Positions 36,050-46,039 of a stretch of DNA of 64,000 nt are shown in pieces. The notes beneath the pieces were generated by a model. The model ran no database searches, was not told where the DNA came from, and saw only the letters and a list, made by a program, of their open reading frames with translations. The stretch covers positions 62,001-126,000 of the forward strand of contig NZ_FOXB01000002.1 of NCBI RefSeq assembly GCF_900115615.1, written 5' to 3'. The translations under genes were made by a program, and so were the position numbers. Numbering within the stretch: the first letter of the stretch is position 1; the number at the start of each line of letters is the position of its first letter. This stretch comes from Hydrogenimonas thermophila (GTDB lineage Bacteria > Campylobacterota > Campylobacteria > Campylobacterales > Hydrogenimonadaceae).

Positions 36050-37191
36050 CGTTGTCTCTATTTTTTACAAGGGGTGTATCGCTTGAGCAGTGGCTTAAAC
36101 AAGGGTTGTTTGAAAGAGAAAAGCTTATTTATGAAGAGCACTTAAAACAAGGTAATTTAGATAAAGTTTATTGGTTTACATATGGAAGTGAAGATAGGAA
36201 GCTAGCGAATAGATTAAAAAGTGAAAATAGACTTCATAAAAATATAGAAGTATTTGAAATGCCAAAGGTTTTTAATATTACTAAAATTGGTAGTTATTTA
36301 TATAGTTTTTTTTTACCTTTTATCTATAGAAAGGAGTTACAAAAGTCTAATATCTTAAAGACAAATCAAACAGATGGTAGTTGGACTGCAGTTATATCTA
36401 AAAAAATATATGGCAAAAAGTTGCTTTATCGTACCGGGTACACGATGTCACAATTGGAAAATAATCTTAAAAGATTTAATATTATTATTAGGAAATGTAT
36501 AGAACTTGTTGAAAAGTTTGCATATAATAACTGTGATAAAGCTATTGTATCAAGTAACCATAATGTAAGATATCTTGTAAATAAATATAGTATAGATACT
36601 AAAAAAATTGAAGTGATATATAACTTTATAGATAGAAATAGATTTTATGATTTTAACAAACAAAGAGAAAAGAAAGTAGTATTTGTTGGCAGGCTTTCAG
36701 AAGAAAAAAATATTTTTAATTTAATAGAGGCTATACATAGTGTAGATTTACCTTTAGATATTTATGGTTCAGGACCATTGAAAAATAAACTAGAAAGTTT
36801 TATAAAAGAAAATAATTATAATGTTAGACTATTAGGAAATATTTCTAACAGTTTATTGCCAGAAATTTTAAATAAAGCAAAATATTTTGCACTTGTTTCA
36901 ATACATGAGGGAATGCCAAAATCTTTGATTGAAGGTATGGCCTGTGGTTGTATTTGTATAGGTACTAATGTAAGTGGAATAAATGAAGTTATAACAGAAG
37001 GAAATGGTATATTGGCATTATCTACATCCTCTAATGATATTAGAGAAGCTTTTATAAAAGCTCTCTCTTTAACACCTGATGAAGAAGTAAAAATGAGGTT
37101 ATTAGCAAAGGAGTTTATTGATAAAAATTTTACACTGCATAATGTAGTTGCAAAAGAACAAGATATATTTAAAAAGTTATGTAATGAGTGA
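36046..37191 (+). CDS. Glycosyltransferase family 4
   Basis: A 381-residue GT-B transferase. FVGRLSEEKNIFNLIEAI marks the start of the C-terminal nucleotide-binding domain, and SIHEGMPKSLIEGMACGCIC the donor-phosphate region with the EX7E pattern, followed by IGTNVSGINEVI. The N-terminal acceptor domain begins MTLSLFFTRGVSLEQWL. Start and end overlap neighbouring genes. It adds a sugar to the lipid-linked glycan by inference from the locus. Confidence 0.82.
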   Translation: MTLSLFFTRGVSLEQWLKQGLFEREKLIYEEHLKQGNLDKVYWFTYGSEDRKLANRLKSENRLHKNIEVFEMPKVFNITKIGSYLYSFFLPFIYRKELQKSNILKTNQTDGSWTAVISKKIYGKKLLYRTGYTMSQLENNLKRFNIIIRKCIELVEKFAYNNCDKAIVSSNHNVRYLVNKYSIDTKKIEVIYNFIDRNRFYDFNKQREKKVVFVGRLSEEKNIFNLIEAIHSVDLPLDIYGSGPLKNKLESFIKENNYNVRLLGNISNSLLPEILNKAKYFALVSIHEGMPKSLIEGMACGCICIGTNVSGINEVITEGNGILALSTSSNDIREAFIKALSLTPDEEVKMRLLAKEFIDKNFTLHNVVAKEQDIFKKLCNE

Positions 37192-38080
37192 GCCTTTAGT
37201 ATCTGTAATAATGTCAGTTTATAATGACAGCAAGTTTTTAAATGAGTCTATAGAGTCTATACTTAATCAATCTTACAAAAACTTTGAGTTTATCATAGTC
37301 AATGATGGATCTAGTGACAGTAGTTTAAATGTAATAAATGAGTATGCAAAAAAAGATAATAGAATAGTAGTAATAGATCAGAAAAATAAGGGGTTAACAA
37401 AGTCTTTAAATATAGCTATAAAAAAATCAAATGGTGACTTCATTGCAAGAATGGACGCAGATGATATAAGTTGTAAAAATAGACTGAAAGAACAAGTTAA
37501 ATTTTTGGTAGAAAATAAAGAGTTTGCTCTTGTTGGTACAAATATAATAAAAATTGATCAATATGGAAATTTTATAGAAAAAAATAAAACCAAATATAGT
37601 GACAGTGAAATTCGAAAAACATTTTGTACTAGAAATTGTATTGCTCATGGCAGTGTTATGTTAAATAGAAAGCTTTTAGGAAATATATTATATTATGATG
37701 AAAACTTTAAGTATTCACAAGATTACAGATTATGGACAAAAATTGCGAGGCACTATAAGATTGCAAATTTAAAAGAATCTCTTTATAAGCTCAGAGTTCA
37801 TAATAAGTCGATTAGCAAACAAAAGATTGAAGAACAGTCAATATATGCTGGGGTAGTTGCTTATGAGTTTGAAAATAATGAAGTAGTTAATAATTTAAAA
37901 GATGAAGTTAATAATAATATTGATTTAAGAAAAAAGATTGGATTAATTCTTCTTATGAATTTTGAACCTAAAATTGCTATGAAATATTTTAGTAGAAGAG
38001 ATCTTTATTATTGGATATCATTTTTTGCAACTTTAATTGATTTAAAAAAAATAAAAAATTTAGTTAAGTTATTTAAATAG
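37184..38080 (+). CDS. Glycosyltransferase family 2
   Basis: A 298-residue GT-A transferase: PLVSVIMSVYNDSKFLNESI, then FIIVNDGSSDSS, and the DxD-containing FIARMDADDISCKNRL. I chose ATG 37184, which overlaps the end of the upstream gene by 8 bp; an in-frame ATG at 37148 would add 12 residues deep in that gene. The next gene starts 8 bp after its stop. This type commonly adds side-chain or terminal sugars such as glucose or GalNAc. Confidence 0.8.
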   Translation: MSEPLVSVIMSVYNDSKFLNESIESILNQSYKNFEFIIVNDGSSDSSLNVINEYAKKDNRIVVIDQKNKGLTKSLNIAIKKSNGDFIARMDADDISCKNRLKEQVKFLVENKEFALVGTNIIKIDQYGNFIEKNKTKYSDSEIRKTFCTRNCIAHGSVMLNRKLLGNILYYDENFKYSQDYRLWTKIARHYKIANLKESLYKLRVHNKSISKQKIEEQSIYAGVVAYEFENNEVVNNLKDEVNNNIDLRKKIGLILLMNFEPKIAMKYFSRRDLYYWISFFATLIDLKKIKNLVKLFK

Positions 38081-38088
38081 GAATATAA

Positions 38089-38907
38089 ATGAATGAAATA
38101 GCAGTAATTATTTGTGTATATAAAAATGATACTTTTGAACAATTTAAGCAGATGTTTGAAAGTTTAGAAAAACAGACTTTAAAAAATTTTGATATTTTTG
38201 TTCAGTTAGATGGTAAAATTAAATCTGATTTATATAGTTACTTAGATAATTTAAAAAATAGTTCTAAAATAGTTTATTTGGGTAAAAGAGAAGAGAATAA
38301 AGGGTTTGCATATTCACTTAATGAGTTAGTCAATATTGTTTTAGAAACTGGTCAGTATAAATATATTGTCAGAATGGATAGTGATGATATATGTATGATA
38401 GATAGAATAGAAAAACAGTATAAATTTATGGAAGAAAATCCTCAAATAGATGTTTGCGGTGGATGGATAGAAGAGTTTAATATAGATGATGGTTCATCAC
38501 AAATTATTAAATATCCCGAAAAGAATAGTGAAATAATAGCCCATCTTGCAAAAAGAAATCCAATAGCTCACGTAACAACTTTTTTAAGAGCAGATTTTTT
38601 TCATAAAGTAGGTTTATATGATACATCTAAGTTAAATGAAGATTTAGATCTTTGGATTAGGGCTTTAGCTCAAGGAGTATTATTTTATAATATACAGGAA
38701 GTATTGGTAAAAGTTCGTACTAGTGATGATTTTTTTTCAAGAAGAAAAAACTTCAAAAGAGCAGTTGAGGTTATGCAGTTAAAAATAATAGCAACAAAGG
38801 TTTTTTCATTTGGAATTAAAGGGTATATATATGCAGTTTTGCATTTTATATTGTTTATGTCTCCAAGCTGGTTAAAATCTACTATATATAAAAATTTGAG
38901 AGGATAA
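38089..38907 (+). CDS. Glycosyltransferase family 2
   Basis: A 272-residue GT-A transferase with VIICVYKNDTFEQFKQMFES at the start and YIVRMDSDDICMIDRIEKQ carrying the DxD-like site. WIEEF and DLDLWIRAL follow as in the previous transferase, so the two may be distant paralogues. A hydrophobic C-terminal stretch (about residues 240-258) may anchor it to the membrane. It lies immediately before the oligosaccharyltransferase gene. Confidence 0.8.
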   Translation: MNEIAVIICVYKNDTFEQFKQMFESLEKQTLKNFDIFVQLDGKIKSDLYSYLDNLKNSSKIVYLGKREENKGFAYSLNELVNIVLETGQYKYIVRMDSDDICMIDRIEKQYKFMEENPQIDVCGGWIEEFNIDDGSSQIIKYPEKNSEIIAHLAKRNPIAHVTTFLRADFFHKVGLYDTSKLNEDLDLWIRALAQGVLFYNIQEVLVKVRTSDDFFSRRKNFKRAVEVMQLKIIATKVFSFGIKGYIYAVLHFILFMSPSWLKSTIYKNLRG

Positions 38908-38911
38908 TCTT

Positions 38912-41047
38912 ATGAAACTTTTGGATATTGGTGAGTATAAGCTTTCTAAAAAAGCTACACTATTAATGATATTGGGAATATTTGTTTTTAGTGTTGCATG
39001 CAGAATGATATGGGTATATCAATTTAGTGATATGGATTCATTTAAATGGAATAATGAATTAATGATTAACACTAATGATGGTTACTATTTTGCTGAAGGT
39101 GCAAGAGATATACTCAATAATGATTTGACAGATAGTAGATCTCCTACTGATACCTTTGTATCAAAGTTAACTGCTTTTTTAACAAAAATTTTACCATTTA
39201 GTTTAGAAACTATAATATTGTATATGCCAGCTTTTCTAAGTTCTCTTCTTGTTATACCAATGGTATTAATTGGTCGAACTTTAGGAAATACTTATTTAGG
39301 TGGTATTGCCGCACTATTGTCTAGTATAACTTGGAGTTATTACAATAGGACAATGGTCGGATATTATGATACTGATATGCTAAATATTGTTTTTCCTATG
39401 TTTATTATTCTTGGATTTATGTTGTCAATAAAACAGCAACATATTAAATATACTCTTATTAGCATAATATCAATTATACTTTATCAGTATTGGTATAGTG
39501 CTAGCTACTCTTTAATATTGGCTTTAGTTGGTATTTTTGCTATTTATATATTATTTAAAGATAGAAAAAACAGACTAAACTTTCTATTTATTGCTCTATT
39601 GCTTTTTTCAATGGCAAGTATTCCAATTTTGTTAAAAGTATTATTAATTTCTGGTATCTATCTAGCAACATACTATTTAAAAGATAAAATATTAGCATAT
39701 AGTTTGTATATCTTAGCTATTGCATTTTTATTGGTATTATTTACAGGAGGATTTAATCCTATATTAACAAATTTGAAATTATATGTATTTAGGGAAGCAG
39801 TAGCCTCAGATTTAGAAAATTTGAAATTACACTATTTTGCTGTAACACAAACTGTTCGTGAAGCTGGACAAATACCATTTGAAGTATTTGCAAATCGTAT
39901 AAGTGGTCATACTATTACATTTATTTTATCACTTATTGGATATGTTTTATTATTAATAAGATACCCTATTATGATTTTAACATTACCTATGGTCGGTTTA
40001 GGATTTATTGCTTTAAAAGCAGGTTTAAGATTTACAGTTTATGCAGTTCCAATTATGGCATTTGGTTTTTCATATTTTGTATTAGTATCTTCAAAAATAT
40101 TTGAATCGTTTATATATAATGAAACTACATTAAAATATATTAAAGGAATATTTATTTCTATTGCAATTCTATATGCTTTATATCCAAATATAAAGCATAT
40201 AGAGCAGTATAAAGTTCCAACAGTATTTAATAAACAAGAGGTTAAGGTTTTAGATAAATTAGGTCAAATAGCAAAAAAAGATGATTATGTAGTAACTTGG
40301 TGGGACTATGGTTATCCAATAAGGTTTTATTCAAATGTAAATACTTTAATTGATGGTGGTTTGCATAGTGGTGATCTGAATTTTCCAGTTAGTTTTATTC
40401 TAACTAAAGATCAAGTCAGTGCTGCTAATATGGCTAGATTGGATGTTGAGTATACAGAAAGAAGAGAAAAAGAGCATTTTTCATCAAATTTAATTCAAGA
40501 GATGAAAGATTACAAATTTAATGATATCAATCAATTTTTAAATTCACTACATTCTAAGAATTTTAAACTTCCTGAAAAAACCAGAGATATTTATCTTTAT
40601 CTTCCAGATAGAATGTTAAATATATTTCCAACTGTCAATCTATTTTCAAACTTGGACTTAGTTACAGGAAAAAGATTACCACAAAACTTTTTTTATAAAA
40701 CTCAGAGATTTAGAGATTTGGGAAATATAATAGATTTAGGCAATGGTATAAAAATAATAAAAAATGGAGGAAAGATTCAAATAGGAAGAAAAGTTTTAAT
40801 GTTGAACTCATTTATAGTCACAGAGTATGATCGTTCTGGTAAATTACAGAAGCATATTCAAAATATAGATCCAACCTCTCCTATATATGTTATTTTTATG
40901 AAGAGTTATAATCGTTTTTTAGTACTTGATAAAAAGATGTTTAATTCAACATATATACAACTTTATGTTTTGGAAAATTATGACAAAGATTTATATGAAC
41001 CAATTATTTTAAGTCCATTTGCAAAAGTATATAAATTAAAAATTTAG
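38912..41047 (+). CDS. pglB: Oligosaccharyltransferase, STT3/PglB family
   Basis: A 711-residue inner-membrane enzyme transferring a lipid-linked glycan en bloc to Asn in periplasmic proteins (bacterial sequon D/E-x-N-x-S/T). The N-terminal part has about 13 membrane helices, with NTNDGYYFAEGARD in the first external loop holding the catalytic Asp. The soluble C-terminal part has the STT3 signature W463-W-D-Y-G467 and an M568-L-N-I571 motif like that of Campylobacter PglB, which reads the sequon. The length matches PglB. The gene lies between glycosyltransferases and the WecA-like and PglF-like genes. Confidence 0.95.
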   Translation: MKLLDIGEYKLSKKATLLMILGIFVFSVACRMIWVYQFSDMDSFKWNNELMINTNDGYYFAEGARDILNNDLTDSRSPTDTFVSKLTAFLTKILPFSLETIILYMPAFLSSLLVIPMVLIGRTLGNTYLGGIAALLSSITWSYYNRTMVGYYDTDMLNIVFPMFIILGFMLSIKQQHIKYTLISIISIILYQYWYSASYSLILALVGIFAIYILFKDRKNRLNFLFIALLLFSMASIPILLKVLLISGIYLATYYLKDKILAYSLYILAIAFLLVLFTGGFNPILTNLKLYVFREAVASDLENLKLHYFAVTQTVREAGQIPFEVFANRISGHTITFILSLIGYVLLLIRYPIMILTLPMVGLGFIALKAGLRFTVYAVPIMAFGFSYFVLVSSKIFESFIYNETTLKYIKGIFISIAILYALYPNIKHIEQYKVPTVFNKQEVKVLDKLGQIAKKDDYVVTWWDYGYPIRFYSNVNTLIDGGLHSGDLNFPVSFILTKDQVSAANMARLDVEYTERREKEHFSSNLIQEMKDYKFNDINQFLNSLHSKNFKLPEKTRDIYLYLPDRMLNIFPTVNLFSNLDLVTGKRLPQNFFYKTQRFRDLGNIIDLGNGIKIIKNGGKIQIGRKVLMLNSFIVTEYDRSGKLQKHIQNIDPTSPIYVIFMKSYNRFLVLDKKMFNSTYIQLYVLENYDKDLYEPIILSPFAKVYKLKI

Positions 41048-41080
41048 GATCATAAATGTCAATGATATGGTGTAACATTA

Positions 41081-42067
41081 ATGGTTGAAATCATAGTTTT
41101 TATATTTTCTGCACTATTAACACTGTTAATGCGTCATTTTGCACTTAAAAAGAAGTTGCTGGACATTCCAAATGAGCGTAGTTCTCATACTGTGCCTACT
41201 CCAAGAGGAGGAGGTTTAGCAATTGTTATCTCATTTTATGGAGCATTACTCTATTTTTATATGATTAATAGCATTGATCCAGCTCTATTTTATGCATTAC
41301 TTGCGGCATTGCCTATTGTAATAGTAAGTTTGATAGATGATGTTGTATCTTTAAGTGCTAAAACCAGATTAGCTGTACAGTTTGTTTCTACTTGTTTGGC
41401 ACTATTTGCATTAAAAGAACATCTTGTTCTTGATTTCTATTTTTTTAGGGTTGAGGGGTATTTATTAGCACCATTATTCCTTTTAGCTATTATATGGCTT
41501 ACAAATCTTTACAATTTTCTTGATGGAATTGATGGGTATGCTGCATCTCAAGCTATTTTTGTCTCTTTAGGGGCATATCTCTTTTTTAACTCAGAGATAC
41601 TACTTGTTTTAGCTGCTACAGTTTTAGGGTTTTTAATATTTAATTGGCAAAAAGCTTCTATTTTTATGGGTGATGTTGGAAGTGCATTTTTAGGATTTGT
41701 TTTTGCTGTTTTTACAATTTACTTTTCTAATGAATCAGGTTCTATGTGGATTTGGCTGGTACTATTAGGAGTATTTTGGTTTGATGCTACTCTAACTATC
41801 TATAGAAGATTTAAAAATAAAGAGCAACTTTCTAAGCCACATAAAAAACATGCTTATCAAAGAATTGTTCAAGCTGGGTTTTCTCATCAAAAGACGGTAG
41901 TGCTTGCAATGAGTATAAATTTAATTGGTTTATTACTTATTTTAATAACATATAATACTATTTTTATTCCTCTTGTTTCAGTTTTGTATATAGTACTATT
42001 ATATTTTATAGTACTTTATATAGATAGAAAAAAAGCTTTTGACACCAAGGTCTTAAATGCTCATTGA
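41081..42067 (+). CDS. Undecaprenyl-phosphate sugar-1-phosphate transferase (WecA/WbpL type)
   Basis: A 328-residue polytopic membrane protein of the MraY/WecA superfamily. Visible motifs are PNERSSHTVPTPRGGG, the DD pair in SLIDDVVSL, NLYNFLDGIDGY, FMGDVGS and the loop HKKHAYQRIVQAGFSHQK. It starts glycan synthesis by moving a sugar phosphate (GlcNAc, FucNAc or similar) onto undecaprenyl phosphate. C. jejuni uses the unrelated single-helix PglC instead. The start has no strong ribosome site. It overlaps the PglF-like gene by 11 bp. Confidence 0.88.
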   Translation: MVEIIVFIFSALLTLLMRHFALKKKLLDIPNERSSHTVPTPRGGGLAIVISFYGALLYFYMINSIDPALFYALLAALPIVIVSLIDDVVSLSAKTRLAVQFVSTCLALFALKEHLVLDFYFFRVEGYLLAPLFLLAIIWLTNLYNFLDGIDGYAASQAIFVSLGAYLFFNSEILLVLAATVLGFLIFNWQKASIFMGDVGSAFLGFVFAVFTIYFSNESGSMWIWLVLLGVFWFDATLTIYRRFKNKEQLSKPHKKHAYQRIVQAGFSHQKTVVLAMSINLIGLLLILITYNTIFIPLVSVLYIVLLYFIVLYIDRKKAFDTKVLNAH

Positions 42068-43832
42068 AAAACTTTTAACACCATCAATATTGAAGCGTAC
42101 AATATTTTTTATTTTTGCAGATATACTACTTTTTGCATTGAGCTTTTATTTATCTTACCTATTTAGACTTGGGTTTTATATCTCATCTGAGTTTTATGTT
42201 GGATTTTATAATGCTCTTCCATTGTTAATTGGATTAAAGTTATTAATGTTATATCTTTTGAAGATATACCATGTGGTGTGGCGTTTTTTCTCTCTTACAG
42301 AAGCAAAAAAACTGATATTTGCTATATTTATGGGTAATCTGATTTTTGCAATTCTATTTTTGCCATTTGTTCAAGTACCTTTTCCAAGAAGTGTTATTTT
42401 AATTGATTTTTTTATATCTGCAATATTGGTTGGTGGATTTAGAATCTCTAAGCGTCTTTTACTTGAAACAAAACGCAAACCTGGATTAAAACGGGCATTG
42501 ATAATAGGTGTAAACTCTAAAGCATCCAATCTTATTAAAAGCTTTCTAAGTAATGAAATAGATTATTATCCTGTGGGGATTATTACTGATAAAGATAAAA
42601 TGGTTGGAACATATTTATCAAATATAAAAATCCATGGTTTTGACAAACTAAAAACATTGATCGATACATTTAAAGTGAATAGTGTGATTATAACGGAAGA
42701 TTACTCATCGAAAGAGCTTGATAATCTATTTGAAATGTTAAGTGAGCTTGGAATTAAAGAGATTAAAATAGCAAGACTTTTAGGAGATAAAGAAGATAAA
42801 CTAAAAGATATTGCTATTGAAGATCTGTTGGCTAGGAAACCAAAAGATTTAGATACATCAGCTATTCAATCTTTTATAAAAGGAAAAAAAGTTTTAATAA
42901 CAGGAGCAGGTGGTAGCATTGGTAGTGAAATTGCTAGGCAGTGTAAGGTATTTGGAGCAAAACAACTTATTTTAGTCGAATCATCAGAATATAACCTATA
43001 TAAAATATGTGAAGATTTAGATAGCAAAATAGCAGTTCCAAAGCTTCTTTCTGTATTGGAGAGAGATAAACTAGATAGTATATTTGAAGAGTTAAAGCCA
43101 GATATAGTAATTCATGCAGCTGCTTATAAACATGTACCTCTTTGTGAAAGTAACATAGATTCAGCAGTAAAAAATAATATTTTAGGTGCAATAAATGTCA
43201 TAGATATAAGCATAAAACATGGTGTTGAAAAGATAGTAAACATTTCAAGTGATAAAGCTGTTCGACCTACAAATATTATGGGTGCTACAAAGCGTGTAAT
43301 AGAGCTTTATGCGCAAAATGTACCAAGTGGTAAAACAGAGATTGTTTCAGTACGTTTTGGTAATGTACTTGGCTCAAGTGGAAGTGTTGTACCTAAGTTT
43401 AAAGAGCAGATACAAAATGGTGGACCAGTTACCGTTACACATCCAGAAATTACCAGATATTTTATGCTTATTCCTGAAGCTTGTCAGTTGGTTTTACAGG
43501 CTGGTGCAATGGCAAAGGGTGGAGAACTTTTTATTTTAGATATGGGAGAGCCTGTTAAAATTGTTGATCTGGCTAGAAAGATGATTCGTCTTTATGGTAA
43601 AGAGGGTGAAGTAGAGATAGAGTTTACAGGTTTGCGCCCAGGTGAAAAGCTTTATGAGGAACTTTTAATAGATGAAGCTGAGTGTAGAACTAAATATGAG
43701 TCTATCTATGTAGCCAAGCCTACGGAGTATCCTATTGAAAAGTTAAGAGAGAATATTGAAGAGCTTTTAAATTCAGATGACAAAATTGGTGCACTTAAAA
43801 AGATTGTCCCGGAGTTTAATCACCGGGACTGA
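42057..43832 (+). CDS. pglF: UDP-GlcNAc 4,6-dehydratase, PglF/WbpM/FlaA1-like
   Basis: A 591-residue membrane-bound nucleotide-sugar dehydratase: about four N-terminal helices (residues about 10-125), a Rossmann-like domain, then the catalytic SDR domain with LITGAGGSIGSEIARQC near residue 282 and SSDKAVRPTNIMGATKR. It converts UDP-GlcNAc to the 4-keto-6-deoxy sugar used for bacillosamine or FucNAc-type sugars. PglE- and PglD-type partners are absent from the window. The gene ends 4 bp before the end of the opposing ilvD, with a shared hairpin inside the coding end. Confidence 0.88.
   Translation: MLIEKLLTPSILKRTIFFIFADILLFALSFYLSYLFRLGFYISSEFYVGFYNALPLLIGLKLLMLYLLKIYHVVWRFFSLTEAKKLIFAIFMGNLIFAILFLPFVQVPFPRSVILIDFFISAILVGGFRISKRLLLETKRKPGLKRALIIGVNSKASNLIKSFLSNEIDYYPVGIITDKDKMVGTYLSNIKIHGFDKLKTLIDTFKVNSVIITEDYSSKELDNLFEMLSELGIKEIKIARLLGDKEDKLKDIAIEDLLARKPKDLDTSAIQSFIKGKKVLITGAGGSIGSEIARQCKVFGAKQLILVESSEYNLYKICEDLDSKIAVPKLLSVLERDKLDSIFEELKPDIVIHAAAYKHVPLCESNIDSAVKNNILGAINVIDISIKHGVEKIVNISSDKAVRPTNIMGATKRVIELYAQNVPSGKTEIVSVRFGNVLGSSGSVVPKFKEQIQNGGPVTVTHPEITRYFMLIPEACQLVLQAGAMAKGGELFILDMGEPVKIVDLARKMIRLYGKEGEVEIEFTGLRPGEKLYEELLIDEAECRTKYESIYVAKPTEYPIEKLRENIEELLNSDDKIGALKKIVPEFNHRD
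43806..43829. terminator. Bidirectional hairpin between pglF and ilvD
   Basis: GTCCCGG (43806-43812) and CCGGGAC (43823-43829) form a 7-bp stem with a 10-base loop inside the last codons of the PglF-like gene. Only 4 bp separate the two convergent genes, so it may serve both strands. Confidence 0.5.
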
Positions 43833-43836
43833 TAGA

Positions 43837-45516
43837 TTAGAGTTCAGTTTTTAAAACTGCACCGTTAGCGGCATTTGAGACAAGAAGGCTGTATCGTTTA
43901 AGCCATTTGCCTGGAATATCTTTCTTCTTTGGTTTCCACTCTTTGCGTCTTGCTTCCAACTCTTCATCGCTAAGATTTACACGAAGGATGTGTGCATCAA
44001 CATCTATCTCTATGATGTCACCATCTTTAAGAAGACCTATGACACCGCCTTCAGCAGCTTCTGGACTTACGTGACCTATGGATGCTCCTCTTGTTGCACC
44101 ACTGAAACGACCGTCAGTAATGAGTGCTACTTTATCGCCCAAGCCCATACCCATAATTAGGCTGGTAGGAGCAAGCATCTCTTGCATTCCAGGTCCACCT
44201 TTTGGTCCTTCATATCGAATAACTACAACATCACCCTCTTTAACTTTTCCGCTCATAATACCTGTAATTGCTTCAGGCTGGCTGTCAAAACATACTGCAG
44301 GACCACTAAATTTTCGCATATTTGGATCAATTCCAGCACTCTTAACGACTGCTCCTTCTTGAGCAAGGTTTCCGTAAAGAATAGAGAGACCACCAACTTC
44401 ACTGTATGGTTTGTCTATGGTGTGGATGATATTGGTATCTTTTATTTCTGCATCTTTAATGCGTTCACCAAGTGTTTCACCTGTTACAGTCATTGCATCA
44501 AGTTTTAAAACATCTCCACGTTTGCTGATCTCTTTCATTACAGCATTAACGCCGCCTGCTTTGTTGATGTCTTCCATATGTACAGTTGAAAGAGATGGAG
44601 AGATTTTTGCAATGTGTGCTACACTGTCGCTAAGCTCATTTATACGAGCCAAATCAAAATCAACTTCAGCCTCTTTTGCAATAGCCATCATATGCAATAC
44701 TGTGTTAGTACTTCCACCCATTGCCATATCTACTACAAAAGCATTGTTAATAGCTTTTTCATTTAGAATATCGCGAATATTTGGACCTTCTGCTTTTGCC
44801 ATCTCTACAATGCGTTTTGCTGCTGTACGAACCATCTCAAGACGCTCTTCAGTCATAGCAAGAACAGTTCCGTTGCCAGGTAGTGCAATTCCCATTGCTT
44901 CACAAAGTGTATTCATAGAGTTTGCTGTAAACATACCAGAGCAAGAACCGCCGCTTGGACATGCTTCACACTCTATTTCATAAAGCTGTTCATCTGAAAT
45001 TTCACCTTTGGCACGTTTTCCAACTGCTTCAAATGCTGTAGCAAGATCGACAGGTGTACCATCTTTAAGGTGTCCGGCTCTCATTGGTCCACCAGATACA
45101 AAGATGGTAGGAACATTTACTCTAAGTGCACCCATAATCATTCCAGGGACAATTTTGTCACAGTTTGGAATGCAGATGAGTGCATCTAATTTATGTGCAT
45201 TCATTACAGTTTCAATACTATCAGCAATAAGTTCACGGCTTGGAAGAGAGTAGAGCATACCATCGTGTCCCATTGCAATACCGTCATCAACACCTATAGT
45301 ATTAAACTCAAACGGTACGCCTCCTGCTTCTCTGATAGCTTCTTTAACAATTCGACCATACTCTTGCAAAAAGAAGTGACCGGGAATAATATCTATGTAA
45401 CTGTTTGCTATACCGATAAATGGTTTATCAAAATCTTCATCTTTAAGCCCTGTGGCTCGTAAAAGGCTTCTATGTGGTGCACGTTCAAAACCACGTTTGA
45501 TGATATCACTTCGCAT
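43837..45516 (-). CDS. ilvD: Dihydroxy-acid dehydratase
   Basis: A 559-residue Fe-S enzyme dehydrating 2,3-dihydroxy-acids in isoleucine, valine and pantothenate synthesis. Signatures include [31 protein letters not shown] (cluster Cys) and the C-terminal [21 protein letters not shown]. Cys residues for a [2Fe-2S]/[4Fe-4S] centre are all present. I chose the second Met (MRSDIIKRG), with AAGGA six bases upstream; the first ATG, at 45522, abuts that site and is implausible. It stands alone on the minus strand. Confidence 0.96.
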   Translation of the reverse strand: MRSDIIKRGFERAPHRSLLRATGLKDEDFDKPFIGIANSYIDIIPGHFFLQEYGRIVKEAIREAGGVPFEFNTIGVDDGIAMGHDGMLYSLPSRELIADSIETVMNAHKLDALICIPNCDKIVPGMIMGALRVNVPTIFVSGGPMRAGHLKDGTPVDLATAFEAVGKRAKGEISDEQLYEIECEACPSGGSCSGMFTANSMNTLCEAMGIALPGNGTVLAMTEERLEMVRTAAKRIVEMAKAEGPNIRDILNEKAINNAFVVDMAMGGSTNTVLHMMAIAKEAEVDFDLARINELSDSVAHIAKISPSLSTVHMEDINKAGGVNAVMKEISKRGDVLKLDAMTVTGETLGERIKDAEIKDTNIIHTIDKPYSEVGGLSILYGNLAQEGAVVKSAGIDPNMRKFSGPAVCFDSQPEAITGIMSGKVKEGDVVVIRYEGPKGGPGMQEMLAPTSLIMGMGLGDKVALITDGRFSGATRGASIGHVSPEAAEGGVIGLLKDGDIIEIDVDAHILRVNLSDEELEARRKEWKPKKKDIPGKWLKRYSLLVSNAANGAVLKTEL

Positions 45517-45633
45517 ACACATTCCTTACTAAATAGTTTTGTTAATTGTATCTAAATCTGCCTAATAGAAAAGAAACATTCATGATTTTCAGTTAAAATC
45601 ACAGACTAGAATGAAAATCAAGAGTGTTTCTTT

Positions 45634-45645
45634 CTTACTAGTAAG
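45634..45645. repeat. 12-bp perfect palindrome upstream of ilvD and the first tRNA array
   Basis: CTTACTAGTAAG reads the same on both strands. It sits between the divergent ilvD and tRNA transcription units and could be an operator or part of a short RNA stem. The remainder of 45517-45737 shows no gene. Confidence 0.3.
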
Positions 45646-45737
45646 AGTAAAGCTTTAGTAAGAGGAATTTTTGCTAGAACTTGTTTTAGTAAAAAGGAGA
45701 TTTTATAGGTAAAAATTAGAAAATTTCGCAAAAACCC

Positions 45738-45766
45738 TTTACAACTTAAAATTTTTGAGCTATAAT
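45738..45766 (+). promoter_or_regulatory. Sigma-70 promoter of the first tRNA array
   Basis: TTTACA (45738-45743) and TATAAT (45761-45766) are separated by exactly 17 bp and stand 17 bp before the first tRNA base. Both boxes are close to the E. coli consensus. Confidence 0.8.
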
Positions 45767-45783
45767 ACCACTCCCAAAAATAT

Positions 45784-45858
45784 GCGGGAGTAGCTCAGTG
45801 GTAGAGCACAACCTTGCCAAGGTTGGGGTCGCGGGTTCGACCCCCGTCTCCCGCTCCA
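45784..45858 (+). tRNA. tRNA-Gly (GCC)
   Basis: A 7-bp acceptor stem (GCGGGAG/CTCCCGC), encoded CCA end, normal T-loop (GGTTCGA), and anticodon GCC at 45816-45818 in the loop TTGCCAA. First gene of the array. Confidence 0.97.
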
Positions 45859-45939
45859 TCTTTAATTTAAATCATATCTGATATTTAAAGATGATATTTA
45901 AACTGTTTTGATACGTATTTAAGATGTTCTAATATGCCC

Positions 45940-46026
45940 GCCCGGGTGGCGGAATTGGTAGACGCAAGGGACTTAAAATCCCTCGAACATTTGTTCGTGC
46001 CGGTTCAAGTCCGGCCCCGGGCACCA
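45940..46026 (+). tRNA. tRNA-Leu (UAA)
   Basis: Acceptor stem GCCCGGG/CCCGGGC with encoded CCA. A long variable arm (CGAACATTTGTTCG) marks a class II tRNA. Anticodon TAA at 45974-45976 in the loop CTTAAAA. Confidence 0.96.
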
Positions 46027-46039
46027 TAATCTTTTATAC

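Noticed and set aside
44078-45462. Long plus-strand open frames opposite ilvD
   Set aside because: Antisense shadows of a clear ilvD gene, without ribosome sites or recognisable domains.
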